Below, in pieces: positions 11,101-22,200 of a DNA stretch of 64,000 nucleotides; position 1 is the stretch's first letter, and each line of letters begins with the position of its first letter. The stretch covers positions 62,001 to 126,000 of the forward strand of contig CAVSGL010000012.1 in assembly GCA_963727465.1 (NCBI GenBank), read 5' to 3'. The position numbers and the translations under genes were made by a program. The notes beneath the pieces were generated by a model, which made no database searches, had not been told where the DNA came from, and saw nothing but the letters and a program-made list of their open reading frames with translations. This stretch comes from VRUE01 sp963727465. Lineage in GTDB: Bacteria > Actinomycetota > Thermoleophilia > Solirubrobacterales > 70-9.

Positions 11101-14100
11101 CGGCACCGGCTTTGTCGAGCTGGCGCTCGCCGCCGGCCGCGAGGCCGAGTGCGAGCAGCTTCACGAGCTTGCCCTGGAGGCGCCGCTCGTCCTCGACGGA
11201 CCGGGTGCCGTGCAGATACAGGTCTCCGTCGGAGAGCTCGACGAGCACGGTCGCAGGCCGGTCGCCATCTACTCGCGTCCCGAGCCGGACGCCGGCGCGA
11301 GCGCCGACGAGGGCGAGTGGACCCGCCACGCCAGCGGCTCCCTGGCACCGGTGGGTGAGGCGCCCGAGCGGCTGGAGACGTGGCCACCACAGGGTTCCAC
11401 CGAGATCGAGGTCGGTGACTTCTACGAGCGTCTAGCCGAGCACGGGCTCGAATACGGACCCGCATTCCAGGGCCTGGAGGCAGCATGGCAACTCGACGGA
11501 GAGGTCTTCGCCGAGGTCAGCCTCGCCGAGCAGGAGAGCGACGAGGCGACGCTCTTCGGCATCCATCCCGCCCTGTTCGACGCTGCCATCCACTCCGGCG
11601 TCGCCCTTGCGGCCGCCGGTGGCGCGATTCCCTCCGCCGGGGAAGGCGACGACGGTCCGTCCGCCATGTGGCTTCCCTTCTCCTGGCAGGGGGTGCAGTT
11701 GGTCGTCAACCGGAGCCCCGGCGCTGCGCTCGCGCATCTCCTTCGCCGGCAACAGCTTCGCGATCGCGGCATTCGACGGCGCCGGGGAGCCGGTGGCCCG
11801 CGTGGAGTCGCTCGTCTCGCGACCGATCGAGCCGAGCCGACTACAGAGCGCCAGCCGTCCCCTCTATGGGCTCGAGTGGGTCGCCGCCGAGCCGCAGGAC
11901 ACGGCGGAGTCCGAGCTTCGCCTCGCCGTCCTCGGGGACACCACCCCACCGGGGCTCGAGGCCGAGCGCCACGCCGACCTCCATGCCTTCGTGGAGTCGT
12001 CTGGGGGGCAGCGCCCCCGACGCGGTCCTCTTCGAGATCCCGGCGGCCTGGCTGGAGGGCGAGGACGTGGCCGCGGCGGCGCGCAAGGTGACCCATTGCG
12101 CCCTCTCCCTGATGCGCGAATGGATCGCGCACGAGCGTCTGGGCAGGACCAGGCTGGTGTTCCTCACCCGCGGCGCGATGGCGGCCCGGGACGCGGAGGC
12201 GCCCGACCTCGCCCTGGCGCCGCTCTCGGGCCTGCTGCGCTCGGCCGACCTGGAGCAGCCGGGCCGCTTCGGCCTGATCGACATCGATCAGAGCGACGCT
12301 TCCCTGGCGGCGTTCCCGGGGGCGCTCGCCCGGCGCGACGAGCCACAGCTCGCCCTGCGCGACGGCGCTTTCCTCGCTCCCCGGATCGTGCGCAGCTCCG
12401 CCCCCGACCCCGACCGCGAGCCCGCCATGTTCGACTCCGAGCGGACGGTCCTGATCACCGGCGGAACCGGCGGCATCGGCGCCCAGGTCGCCCGCCATCT
12501 CGTCTCCGCCCATGGCCTTCGCCACCTGCTCCTCGTCAGCCGCCGGGGGCAGCAGGCCGACGGCGCCGCTCAGCTCGAGGCGGAGCTGGCCGAGCTCGGG
12601 GCGGAGGTCGAGATCGCCGCCTGCGACGTCTCCGACCGCGGCCGGCTCGACGACGTTGATCGAGTCGGTTTCCGCCTCGCACCCGCTGGGAGCGATCGTC
12701 CACGCCGCCGGAGCGGTCGACGACGCCACGATCGAGTCGCTGGAGGATGAGCAGGTCGATCGAGTCTTCGCCCCCAAGGTGGACGCCGCCTGGCACCTGC
12801 ACGAGCTGACCGAGCAGCTCGGCCTCTCGGCCTTCGTGCTCTTCTCCTCCGGAGCCGGAACGGTCGGCAGCCCCGGCCAGACCCATTACGGCGCCGCGAA
12901 CACTTTCCTCGACGCCCTCGCGGCGCGCCGACGGGCCGCCGGGCTCGCGGCAACCTCGATCGCCTGGGGTCTCTGGCCGCAGGCGAGCGGGCCCACCGCC
13001 GAGCTCGGCGAGGCCGACCTTGCTCGCCTCCAGCGCGGCGGCATCGAAGCGATGTCCGACGAGCAGGGGCTGGCGTTCTTCGACGCCGCCCTCGCGGGCG
13101 GGCGCAGCTTCTCGCTGGCGATCTGCTTCAACCTCGCCAGTCTGCGCACCCTGGCCCGGGCGGGTTTCGTGCCGGCGATCGCCCGCGGCCTCGTCCGCGT
13201 CCCGCCGCGGCGCCGCTCGAGCGGCTCGCTGCGCGAGAAGCTCGCCGGCCTGCCCGAGTCGGAGCGGGAGGAGTTTGTGCTCGGGCTCGTGCGCGAGGAG
13301 GCGGCGACGGTGCTCGGCCACGAGTCGCTCGACGCCGTCGACCCCGGACGCAACTTCACCGAGATGGGCTTCGACTCGCTCGGTGCGGTCGAACTGTCCA
13401 ATCGGCTCGAGGTCCGCACCGGGCTGTCGATGCGGGCGACCCTGGCCTTCGAGTACCCGACCCCGGACTCCCTTGCCGCCCACATGCTGGCCGAGGCGTC
13501 CGGCGGCGGGGCCAAGCCCGGCGCGCGCCCAGAGGAGCAGCTCGACGAGGCGGGACCCATTGCGGACGGCTCGATCGGCTCGCTCTTTGTGCAGGCGCGG
13601 CGGCAGGGCAAGGAGCTCGAGTTCGTCGAGCTGCTGAGGTCGGCCTCGTCATTCTGCGAGAGCTTCGACACCCCGCTCCCGCCCGACCGGGCGCCGGCGC
13701 CGGTCTCCCTCGCCGAGGGAGCTTCGAAGCCGAAGCTGATCTGCATCGCGACGGCCACGCCGATGTCGGGCGCGCACGAGTACATGCCGCTCGCCAGGGA
13801 GCTCGACGGCTGCCGCGACGTGCTGGCGCTGCCCCAGAGCGGCTTTGTCCCGGGCGAGCCCGTCCCGGCCAACCTCGACATCGCCGTCGCGACCCTGGCC
13901 GACTCGGTCCTCGCCGCGGCGGACGGACAGCCGTTCGCGCTGCTCGGCCACTCGACCGGCGGTCTCTACGCTCACGCCGTCGCCGCCCGGCTCGAGGCCG
14001 GGGGAGACGCGCCCGCGGGGCTCGTCGTCGCCGACGCCTACAGGCAGGTCGAGACCGGAGTCGTCGACCCGCTGGCGGCGGCGGTCTTCGCCGTGGTCGA

Positions 14101-14392
14101 GGAGAGCGAGACGGTCAACACCACCCGCCTCACCGCGATGGGCGCACACCTACAGCTGCTCTCCGAATGGAGCTTCCGGGAGCTGGCGACGCCGGTCCTG
14201 TTGGTGCGCTGTAGCGAGCCGCCGCCCGGCACGCCCGCCGACGCCGAGTGGCGGGCCGCATCCTGGGGTGGTTCCGAGGTCGAGGTTCCCGGCAATCACT
14301 TCTCGATGATGCAGGAGCACGCGGAGGAAACCGCGCGGGCGATCGACGAGTGGCTCGAGGGGCTGGCGCACGGAGGCGCGGGAAAGTGCTGA
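2117..14392 (+). CDS. Modular type I polyketide synthase, two modules plus thioesterase, with three frameshifts
   Basis: About 4,090 residues once three +1 shifts are corrected. Residues 1-32 form an N-terminal docking helix. Module A: KS (35-460; C204, H339, H378), AT (about 558-905; S650 in GHSQG), DH (H960 in HEVAGNVLLP, D1128), ER (about 1363-1683, HAGAGGVGMAA), KR (about 1692-1910, LDD motif), ACP (S2003). Module B: KS (from about 2061; C2232), AT (S2677), DH (H2986, D3155), KR, ACP (S3753) and a class I thioesterase (S3945 in GHSTGG, NHFSMM). Both ATs carry RLDIVQ and YAAH, close to the methylmalonyl-type RVDVVQ and YASH, so methyl branches are predicted. Module A should be fully reducing and module B should leave a double bond. 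The thioesterase marks the end of the assembly line. As given, the frame breaks near 11701, 12005 and 12655, so the conceptual product stops at 12091; the original frame resumes from 12656 to the stop. Confidence 0.93.
3777..4834 (+). repeat. AT-domain repeat, copy 1
   Basis: The acyltransferase block of module A matches 9858-10915 at a constant offset of 6,081 bases with no indels and only scattered substitutions. Similarity stops abruptly at the YPFQxQRYW linker, where the two modules diverge. This suggests recent module duplication or gene conversion. Confidence 0.9.
7525..7689 (+). repeat. KR-core repeat, copy 2 (165 bp identical)
   Basis: Second copy of the identical KR core at 1169-1333, located in a different PKS gene. 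Confidence 0.92.
9858..10915 (+). repeat. AT-domain repeat, copy 2
   Basis: Second copy of the acyltransferase block (see 3777-4834), in module B. Long stretches, for example from the GQGAQHP motif to YELHRSLPAF, are base-identical between copies. Confidence 0.9.
11701..11702 (+). other. Frameshift 1 in PKS (extra G, module B DH)
   Basis: Removing one G from the GG at 11701-11702 turns the frame from GVQL into SSTGAPALRSR. This aligns residue for residue with GVSIAAQGASELRVR at the same place in module A. Without the correction the frame runs into Arg/Pro-rich noise and stops at 12091. Confidence 0.85.
12003..12008 (+). other. Frameshift 2 in PKS (G6 homopolymer, DH-KR linker)
   Basis: A run of six G follows FVESS. 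Five G would continue as SGGSAPDAVLFEIPAAW, which leads into the KR structural subdomain. The extra base in a homopolymer is a classic sequencing or slippage site. Confidence 0.85.
12655..12655 (+). other. Frameshift 3 in PKS (extra G, within KR)
   Basis: Deleting G12655 joins DVSDRGRLDD to LIESVSASHPLG. This matches DVSDRTALGGLLDSIPSAHPLG of the paralogous KR with no gap, and it restores the gene's original frame through to the thioesterase stop. Confidence 0.85.
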
Positions 14393-14475
14393 AGCCACCC
14401 CCTGATACGCTGGCGTTTACTGCCGCGGGAAGGCAGGAAATTGAGCAGGGCGTGGTTCCGCCGGGAAGGGACGCA

Positions 14476-16635
14476 TTGGTCTATTGGGAGGCTTCGCGGA
14501 TTCGTTCGGTGCTGCCTGAAGGCACCTGGCTGCGTGCCGTCGCGCTCGCAGTCGCATTGGCGGGCGTTGCGCTGCTCCTCGGCGTGCTCCCGGCTCGAAC
14601 GCTCGCCTCGGTACCGGCCTCCGGGCGTGCGTGGGAGCTGGTTACCCCCAGGGAGCCGACGTCCGGCGTGCCCAACTGGATCGTCCCGATGGGGGAGAGC
14701 GGGGACACGCTTGCCTACCGGACGCTCGGCCCCCCGCCCGGTTCGCCATCCGGCTCGCTGCTGGGTGGGGCAATCGCCCGGCGGGGTCCGACCGGGTGGT
14801 CCAGCGAAGCCCTCGGTTTTCCCTTCTCCATCTTCACGACCAACATCTTTTCCCTGCTCGCCCCGGAGGCTTTCGGCACCTTCAGCGAAGATTTCGACAC
14901 GGCGCTGTGGCTCGCGACGGTGCCGCTGACGCCGGCCAGCCCGCCGGAAGGGCAGCTCGGCCTCTACAGAGTGGTCGGCAGCGGCGCCCCGCAGTTCATC
15001 GCCTCGATCGGGAAAAGCTCGACCTACGGATTTCGCGGCTTCGCCGACATGTCGCGCGACGGGGAAGCGGTGGTCTTCTCCACGGCGGAACACCTTCTGC
15101 CCGGCGACGCGGGACGCACCTCCGGAGAATCGGTCTACGCATGGCGGGAGGGCGTTTTGCGCCAGATCGACCTCGGTGCCGGAGGGGCCCTGCTGTCGAC
15201 CTGTGGATCGACGGTTTCTCATGCGAACGGGATGTCGGTCTCCGGCCAGCGTGTGTTCCTCACCGCGCCCGCGACGAGTGGGTGCGAAGGGACGAAGAGG
15301 GTCTACCTGCGAGACCTGAAAGCCGGCACGACCACCGAGATATCGGCGTCGCAATGCACCCGCAGCGACTGCAACGCCGCCCAGGACGTCGTCTTCGAGG
15401 GCGCGACGCCGGACGGGAGCAGCGCGTTCCTGGTTACCGCGCAGCAGCTCACCAACGACGACGAAGACGAAGGCCGGGACCTGTACCGCTACGACGTCGG
15501 CTCTGGCCAGCTTCATCTGCTCTCCGGCGGCTCGCCGGAAGCGAGCGGACAGGTCAACGAAGCGGTTGTGTACCCGTCCGACGACGGTTCCCGCGTGTAT
15601 TTCCGCGCCACCGGGGTGATGGTCCCGGGGGAAACGAACGCCGAACAGAAGCTCTTTCTCGCCGACGGTGGCGGCATGCACCTGGTGGCGATCGCCGACT
15701 TCCCGGGCAAAGCGGAAATCCAGCTTTCGCAGAGCGGAACCAGGGCGGTTTTCGTGACGACGACGAACGTCCTCGAAGCCGATACGGACAGCAAGCAGGA
15801 CGTCTACCTGTACGACGCGGGCGAAGGCCTGGTCAGGAGGATCTCCGCCGGGCCGTCCGGGGGCGACGCCGCATTCGATGCGAATCTGAAGTCGAGCCTT
15901 CCCTACAACGAACTCCAGGACGGGAACGAACGGCCCGTCTACGGCATAGACGCGAGCGGCAATCGAGTCGTCTTCATCACCGCCGAGCCACTCGTCGCGG
16001 CGGACGTCAACGAACAGCCCGACGTATACGAATGGCACGACGGTGAGCTGGGACTGGTCAGCTCCGGAAGCGAAGAAGTCCCCGTCGAATTCGGCGGCAT
16101 CAGCCGTGACGGGAAGACCGTGCTGTTCGAGACCACCGCCACGCTCACCTGGCAGGACGAAGACGGCGGCGATACCGATTTCTATGCCGCGCGCCTCGGC
16201 GGCGGCTTCCCGCAGCCGCACGAGCCGCCGGTGTGCGAAGGCGCAGCCTGCGCTTCGACGGCGCGGCCTTCGCTCCCGAGCCCGGCCACCGCCGCCGCGG
16301 GCAGCGGACAGCCCCGGCGGATTCGCCTGCTCCGGATCAGGTCCCGCGGCGCCGGCAAGGCGATCGGCTCGAGGACCCTGCTCTTCGTCTCGGTGCCCAA
16401 GCCGGGTCTCGTCACGGCGTCGGTCTTCGTGCGTCGCCACGGCAAGAAGCTCCTGCTGGCGGTGGGCCGGCGGGGCGTCGTGCGACCTGGAAAGGCGGCG
16501 ATCAGGCTGCGTCTCACGGGCGTCGGCCGCCGCCGGCACGGCGGGGGCCTGCGCAGGGGCCGCCTCGCGATTCGCCAGCCCGGGGTGCGGGGGCTCTCGC
16601 GTCGGGTGAGGCTGAGCCTGGGCGGTGCGAGATGA
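14476..16635 (+). CDS. Secreted WD40/PD40-like beta-propeller protein
   Basis: About 719 residues. A signal peptide is clear (LRAVALAVALAGVALLLGVL then PARTLAS), followed by AWELVTPREP, an opening I associate with large secreted propeller proteins of Thermoleophilia. The body has repeated blade-like strands such as SRVYFRATG, DLYRYDVGSG, DVYLYDAGEG and DVYEWHDGEL. A basic Arg/Gly-rich C-terminal part starts near 16300 and may be a wall- or polymer-binding tail. The TTG at 14476 is chosen because GGGAAGGG lies 5 bases upstream; GTG at 14386 (overlapping the PKS stop) and GTG at 14509 are alternatives. The stop overlaps the next gene as ATGA. No enzymatic motif was recognised; the role is inferred from its place between the PKS and an MMPL exporter. 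Confidence 0.8.
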   Translation: MVYWEASRIRSVLPEGTWLRAVALAVALAGVALLLGVLPARTLASVPASGRAWELVTPREPTSGVPNWIVPMGESGDTLAYRTLGPPPGSPSGSLLGGAIARRGPTGWSSEALGFPFSIFTTNIFSLLAPEAFGTFSEDFDTALWLATVPLTPASPPEGQLGLYRVVGSGAPQFIASIGKSSTYGFRGFADMSRDGEAVVFSTAEHLLPGDAGRTSGESVYAWREGVLRQIDLGAGGALLSTCGSTVSHANGMSVSGQRVFLTAPATSGCEGTKRVYLRDLKAGTTTEISASQCTRSDCNAAQDVVFEGATPDGSSAFLVTAQQLTNDDEDEGRDLYRYDVGSGQLHLLSGGSPEASGQVNEAVVYPSDDGSRVYFRATGVMVPGETNAEQKLFLADGGGMHLVAIADFPGKAEIQLSQSGTRAVFVTTTNVLEADTDSKQDVYLYDAGEGLVRRISAGPSGGDAAFDANLKSSLPYNELQDGNERPVYGIDASGNRVVFITAEPLVAADVNEQPDVYEWHDGELGLVSSGSEEVPVEFGGISRDGKTVLFETTATLTWQDEDGGDTDFYAARLGGGFPQPHEPPVCEGAACASTARPSLPSPATAAAGSGQPRRIRLLRIRSRGAGKAIGSRTLLFVSVPKPGLVTASVFVRRHGKKLLLAVGRRGVVRPGKAAIRLRLTGVGRRRHGGGLRRGRLAIRQPGVRGLSRRVRLSLGGAR

Positions 16636-19212
16636 GAAGGCGATGGATCGCCGCATCCAGTCTGGTCGGGGTTCTTGCCCTGCTCGCCGCCGTCGTCCCG
16701 ATGGCGGCTGCGGCGGACTTCGGCATCGTGCCCGGCAGCCTCGAAGTCAAGACGCTCGACGGCGAAGGCAACCCCGATACGCGCGCCGGCGTTCACCCCG
16801 ACCATCTCCTGCTCAGCTTCCGGCTCGTCGCCGTCGGCACCGGAACGAGCGCCCGTGACTACGTATTCGAATTCGATCCGGGCCTGGCGGGCAGCTCGAG
16901 TGGCGGCCCCCTCTGCGCGCGCACGGTCTATGAAGAAGAATCCTGTCCGGCCGACACCCAGGTGGGCGTCTTCACGTCCGAATCGAACGGCAAACCGCGC
17001 AGCGAAAAGCTGTACGCCATCGCTCCCGCCCCGACGCAGATCGCCGCGTTCGGGCTGAAGCCGTTCTGGAAGACCGAATTCGAAATGGGCCTGAGGCCGA
17101 CGGATTACGGCCTCAGGCTCCAGACGACGCAACTCCCTCAATTCGCGTCCGACCTGGCCGAAATCGAACTGTGGGGAATACCGGCGGATCATCTCAGTCC
17201 GCCCCCGCCCGAACGAGCTGCCCTGCTGACGACCCCGACGCGCTGCGGCTCACTGGGGGTCACGGCCCACACGCGTTCATGGGAAGCGGACGCGCCGTGG
17301 CTCAGCGAAACGGCGCAGACGCCGCCTTTCACCGGTTGCGAGAGCCTGCCGTTCGGCCCGCGGCTCGGCTTCGAGCTGAGCGACCGGACCGCGGATTCGC
17401 CGACCGGGGCGAAGGTCGCCCTGAACGTACCGGCGCCGGCCGGACCGGACGACGCGGTCGGCGCTCAGGTGAAGGACGCGAGAATCGACCTGCCCCCGGG
17501 GGTGACCGTCTCTCCCGGCGGAGTGGAAGGGCTCGAGGCCTGCCGCGACTCTCAGTTCGCGATCGGCGAGGAAGTCCGCCGCCGGCTGCCCGCCCCGCTC
17601 GCGGATCGGCTCAGCCGAAATATCCACGCCGCAGTTCAGCGAGCCGCTCAGCGGAGCCATCTATCTCGGCGAGGAACATCCGGGGGAGCGTCTTCGCCTG
17701 TTCGTCGATGTCAGTCTGCGGGGGACCGAGCTGAAGCTGCTCGGCAAGCTGAGCAGCGATCCGCAGACCGGTCAGCTGGCGGCGGTGCTGAGCGATCTCC
17801 CGCAGGTCTCGTTCAGTCGCATCGGCCTGAGCTTCGACGGCGGCTCGCGGGCGCTGCTGGCGACTCCGCTTTCCTGTGGCCCGGCAACCGCGCGCGGGCA
17901 CTTCGTGCCCTACTCGGGGTCGAGCGCCGTCGACTCCTCGGTGAGCGTGGACATCACCGGCGCCGGAGGCACCTCCTGTCCGGCGAACCTGCCGTTCGCG
18001 CCCAGCGTGACGACGGGCAGCACGGAGGCGCAGGCCGGACAGGACACCGGCTTCGTGCTGACCCTGGTCAGGCGGGACGAGGAACAGCTCACCAGGCGGT
18101 TCTCGGTGACGCTTCCGGCCGGCGTGAGCGCTGCGCTTGGATCGGTCGAGCCCTGTCCGGGCGCCGCGGCGGCGAGCGCGGCCTGCCCCGCCGGCAGCAG
18201 GATCGGCTCGGCGATTGCCGAGTTCGGCTCCGGCCCCGACCCGGCGCTGATGCGCGGTGACGTCTTCCTGACCGACGCCTACCGAGGCGCGCCGTTCGGC
18301 CTCGCGATCGCCTTTCACGCCGCCCTGGGCCCGTTCGATCTCGGCAACGTGCAGGTGCGGGGCACGCTGGACGTCGATCGGCGAACCGGGCAGGTCACGA
18401 TCTCGACCGACTCGCTGCCCTCGGTGGTCGAGGGCATTCCGGTCCGCTTCAGGACGATCGGCATGGACCTCGACCGCCCCGGCCTGCTGCGCAATCCGAC
18501 CTCCTGTCAGCCGGACGAGGTCGCTGCGGCCGTGCACGCGCTCGACGGCCGCGTGGTCTCGGTCGCGAGTCCGTTCGCCGTCAGCGGCTGCGACCACCTG
18601 GCGTTCCGGCCGCGCCTCGGCTCGGCGCTGATCGGCCGGCGACTGCGCGCGGGCGGCCACCCCGGCCTGCGGCTCTCGGTGCGGATGGCGAGGCGCGGAG
18701 CGAATCTGGGCCGGTTCAGGATCAAGCTTCCACGGGTCCTCGGGTTCCACGCCGGCGGCGTCAGGGCGATCTGCGCGGGCGAAGACGCGGTCGAAGGCGC
18801 CTGCACGAGCAGCTCCCGGGTCGGAACCGCCATCGTCAGGACGCCGCTGCTGAAGCGACCGCTCCGGGGCCCGCTCTACCTTGCGCAGCCGGCGGGCGAC
18901 GGCCTTCCCGGTTTTGCCGGCAGCCTCGGGGCGATGGGCGTGAAGCTCGACGTCGTGGGCAGGACGCTGCGGCGGCGGGGCCACCTGCTGACGGAAGTCG
19001 CCGGCCTGCCGGACATGCCGATCTCGAGCTTCACGATGCGGATCGGCGGCGGCAAGTCGGGGCTGTTCGCGCTGCGGAGCGGTCTCTGTAGGAAGGGGCG
19101 TCCTCGTCACCTGAGCAGCCCGGCGGTCGCCGAGGCGCAGAACGACGCCTACCGCCTGGAGCGCGTGCCCCTGCACCTGGCCAAGAACACCTGCGGGGGC
19201 AGGCGCCGGTGA
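16632..19212 (+). CDS. Secreted Cys-repeat (CPxxSRIG) protein, one frameshift
   Basis: About 859 residues after correction. The signal peptide is MRRRWIAASS then LVGVLALLAAVVPMAAA. The mature part has four copies of a C-x(8-16)-C motif ending like CPxxSRIGSA: CARTVYEEESCPADTQVG, CRDSQFAIGEESAAGCPPRS, CPGAAAASAACPAGSRIG and CAGEDAVEGACTSSSRVG. At least two copies follow an LPxGV strand. This looks like disulfide-bearing beta-sandwich repeats. As sequenced, the frame breaks at 17574; the second part is open from 17575 to 19212. It overlaps the propeller gene (ATGA) and the transporter gene (GTGA), so its product is probably made with them and acts outside the membrane. I do not recognise a named function. 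Confidence 0.8.
17574..17574 (+). other. Frameshift in Cys-repeat gene (extra G)
   Basis: Dropping one base (G17574) joins FAIGEE to SAAGCPPRSRIGSAEI and recreates the repeat motif found three more times in the protein. This is the fourth single-G excess within 6 kb. Confidence 0.85.
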
Positions 19213-22200
19213 GCAAGCCTTCCAGGCAAAGGGCCGGTCGCCCGAGCAGCTCCGCCCGGCTGGGGGCGCTGGGGGCGTTCGTCGCGCGCCGACCGCGGCT
19301 CGTGGTCGGCGTCTGGGTCGCGCTGATGCTCGTGCTCGGGGTGCTCGGGTACGACCTCGGCAGCAGGTTGCAGGGGCATCCGCTCTACATCGACGGAACC
19401 GCGCCGCAACGGGCGCACGAGATCACGCTGCGGAAGTTCGGCAGCGACGAAAGCATGGTCGTCGCGCTGCGCGGCCCGCGCGCGGCGGTCGAGCGCCAGG
19501 GACGCAGGCTGGCGGCCGCGGTCGAGACGCTGCCCGACACCCTGGTGATCTCACCGTGGTCGGCCGACACGCCGATCTCCGGGCTGAGGCCGAAGCCGGG
19601 GGTCGCGGGGATCGTGGTCCGGGTCGGGCACCGCAGCGAAGAAGACCTCGGACGCATGCTCGAGCTCGTGGAAGGGCGGATCGACAGGACCGTGACTCCG
19701 CCGGTGCACGCGAGCGTCGCCGGGTTGCCGAAGGTGTTCGACTCCTATACCGAAGCCGCCGATGACGCCGCCAAGAAGGGCGAGCTGATCGCCATACCGA
19801 TCCTGTTGATCGTGCTGCTGCTCGTCTTCCGCTCGGTTCTGGCGGCGCTGATCCCGATCGTCATCGGCGCCGCCGTCGTCGCCGGGGCCGAGGGCGTCAT
19901 GCGCCTCCTGCTCGGGTCCTTCGCGATCGACGCCTTCTCGCTCGGGGCGGTGGGGATGATGGGGCTCGCGCTCGGCGTCGATTACTCGCTGCTGGTCGTG
20001 TCGCGCTTTCGCGAGGAGCGACACAAAGGCGACCTGGCCGGCGCCGTGCAGGTCACGGTCGAAGCGACGGGCCGCTCGATCCTGCCGGCCGGGTTCGGCC
20101 TCCTGCTGGCGATGTTCGTCGCTTCGCAGATCCTTCCCGGCGCGGCGATCCAGTCGAGTGCGCTGGCGATCATGATCGCGACCGTGCTCAGCATGTTCTC
20201 GGCGCTCTGGGTCGCGCCGGCGGCGCTGCTCCTGCTGGGGGACAACCTCGATCGCTGGTCGTTGCCGCAGCGCTTCGCATTGCGGGGCGCTCCCCTGCGG
20301 CTCTCGGCCCGGATCTCACGCAGTCCCTTCGCCGCCGGCGCGATCGTCCTGGTCGTCCTCGTCCTCGGCGGCCTCGCCGCGACGCTCGACTCGGCCGTCG
20401 CCACTCCCGAGCTCCTGCCGCCCGACTCGTCGGGACGGATCGACGGCGAAGAGGTCGAGCGGGATCTCGGGCCCGGCTGGCTGGCGCCGATCGAAGTGGT
20501 CGTGAACGACCGCGGCGAGCCGATGACCTCACCTGACCGAATGCACTCGCTGGTGGCCTTCCAGAAGCGCGTCGAAGGCGATGGCGGCGTGCAGACGATG
20601 GCCGGATTCAGTCAGATCCAGCACGCCGTGAAGCCGCTGAACGGCTTCGAAGAGCGACTGGCGAGGCAGAACAAGGAAGGCTCGCGGCTGAGCAGGGGCC
20701 TCGCTCGCGCCGGTGCCGCCGCGGGCGGCGACGGCCTGCACGAAGCGGCGACGGGCGCCGGCCGGCTCGGCTCCGGCGTCCAGGCCTCGGCCGCGGGCGC
20801 CGGCCTGCTCGTGCAGGGCCTCGACAAGGCGCACACCGGCTCGAGCCAGCTCAGCCAGGGTCTGGAGCGGGCGAGCACCGGCAGCGGCCGGCTTGCGGAC
20901 AGCAGCGACGAAGTCAGCTCCGGCGCCGGGCGCCTGGCGGAAGCGCTCAGCGGCAGCCGCAAGCAGGTGAACGAAACGAACGGAACCGTGCACGCGATGA
21001 AGAACGCCATGCGCCTCGGCGAACAGCGGCTGAACGACGCGCGGAGCCCGCTCGAAGGGGCCGAAGACCGGCTTGCCGAGGCCTGGCAGGCAATTCAGGG
21101 GATGACGACGGGGAAGGCCGATGCCGAGTACGGGTCCGCGCAGAAGGCGGTGAGGGAAGCGACCGAATTGCTCACCGGCGCGGAACCCGAAAGCGACCGC
21201 TCCGGCGAAGGGGTCGGCACCGGCATCGCGCGTGCGCAGCATCAGTTCGAACTCGGCCTCTACCTGGCGGGGAAGATGGGCGAAAGCAACGACGAAGCCG
21301 CGAAGAACACGGACAAGCTCGCCGACGCGTCGCGCAAGCTCGACCGCGGCGTCGAAAGGCTGGCGGACGGCACCAGGCAGATGTCCGAAGGCGTGAGCCG
21401 CCTCAGCGGCGCGGGCCAGAGGCTGTCGCCGGCGCTGAGGCGCCTGGGCAAGGGCACCGAATCGCTTGCGAGCGGTCTCAGCCGGCTGGGGGCCAAAGCC
21501 GGCGATCTCGCCGCCGGCCTGAGCGGCGGGGCGCAGAGCCAGGAATCGCTTGCCGCGGCCCTCCGCCGCATGGGCTCGCAGGTCGCCGCCCAGTCGCGGA
21601 GCGGCGACTCCAATCTCGACCGCCTCCACCGGCGCTCCCCGGGGCTTTTCGATTCCGGCTACTTCTACCTCGCGGGGCTCGACGGCGGCGGCCGCGAAGG
21701 GCGCAATCGCGCCAGCCTGATGATCGATCTCGATCAGGGCGGGCACACCGCGCGCATGATGGTGATCCCGCGTTACACCGTCACCACCTCGCAGGGGAGG
21801 GAAACGCTTAGCCGGGTGAGCGCCGACGCGCGCAGGCTCGCCGGTGAAACCGGCGCCGAAGTCGCGGTGGGCGGACTCAGCGCAAGCCAGATCGAGATCG
21901 ATCACGCCTTCCGCGATCGGACCGCGCTGGCGCGAATCGCCCTGATGCTCGTCTCGCTGATCGTCCTGATCCCCGTGCTGCGGTCGCTGATCGTCCCGGT
22001 CATCGCGATGTTCGTCAATCTGCTCACCGTCAGCGCCAGCCTCGGGTTCCTCGCCCTGATGTTCAACCACTCGCTGCTCGGCGGTCCCGGCTATGTCGAC
22101 TCGACGGTCATTCCGGCGATGGTGATGGTCATCTTCGGGCTGGCGATCGACTACGAGGTCTTCATCTTCGCCCGCATGCGCGAGGAATACATGCGCACGG

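Noticed and set aside
12003..12008. Programmed ribosomal frameshift at the G6 run
   Set aside because: No slippery heptamer or downstream structure typical of known sites, and two other unrelated +1 breaks lie nearby; sequencing or mutation is simpler.
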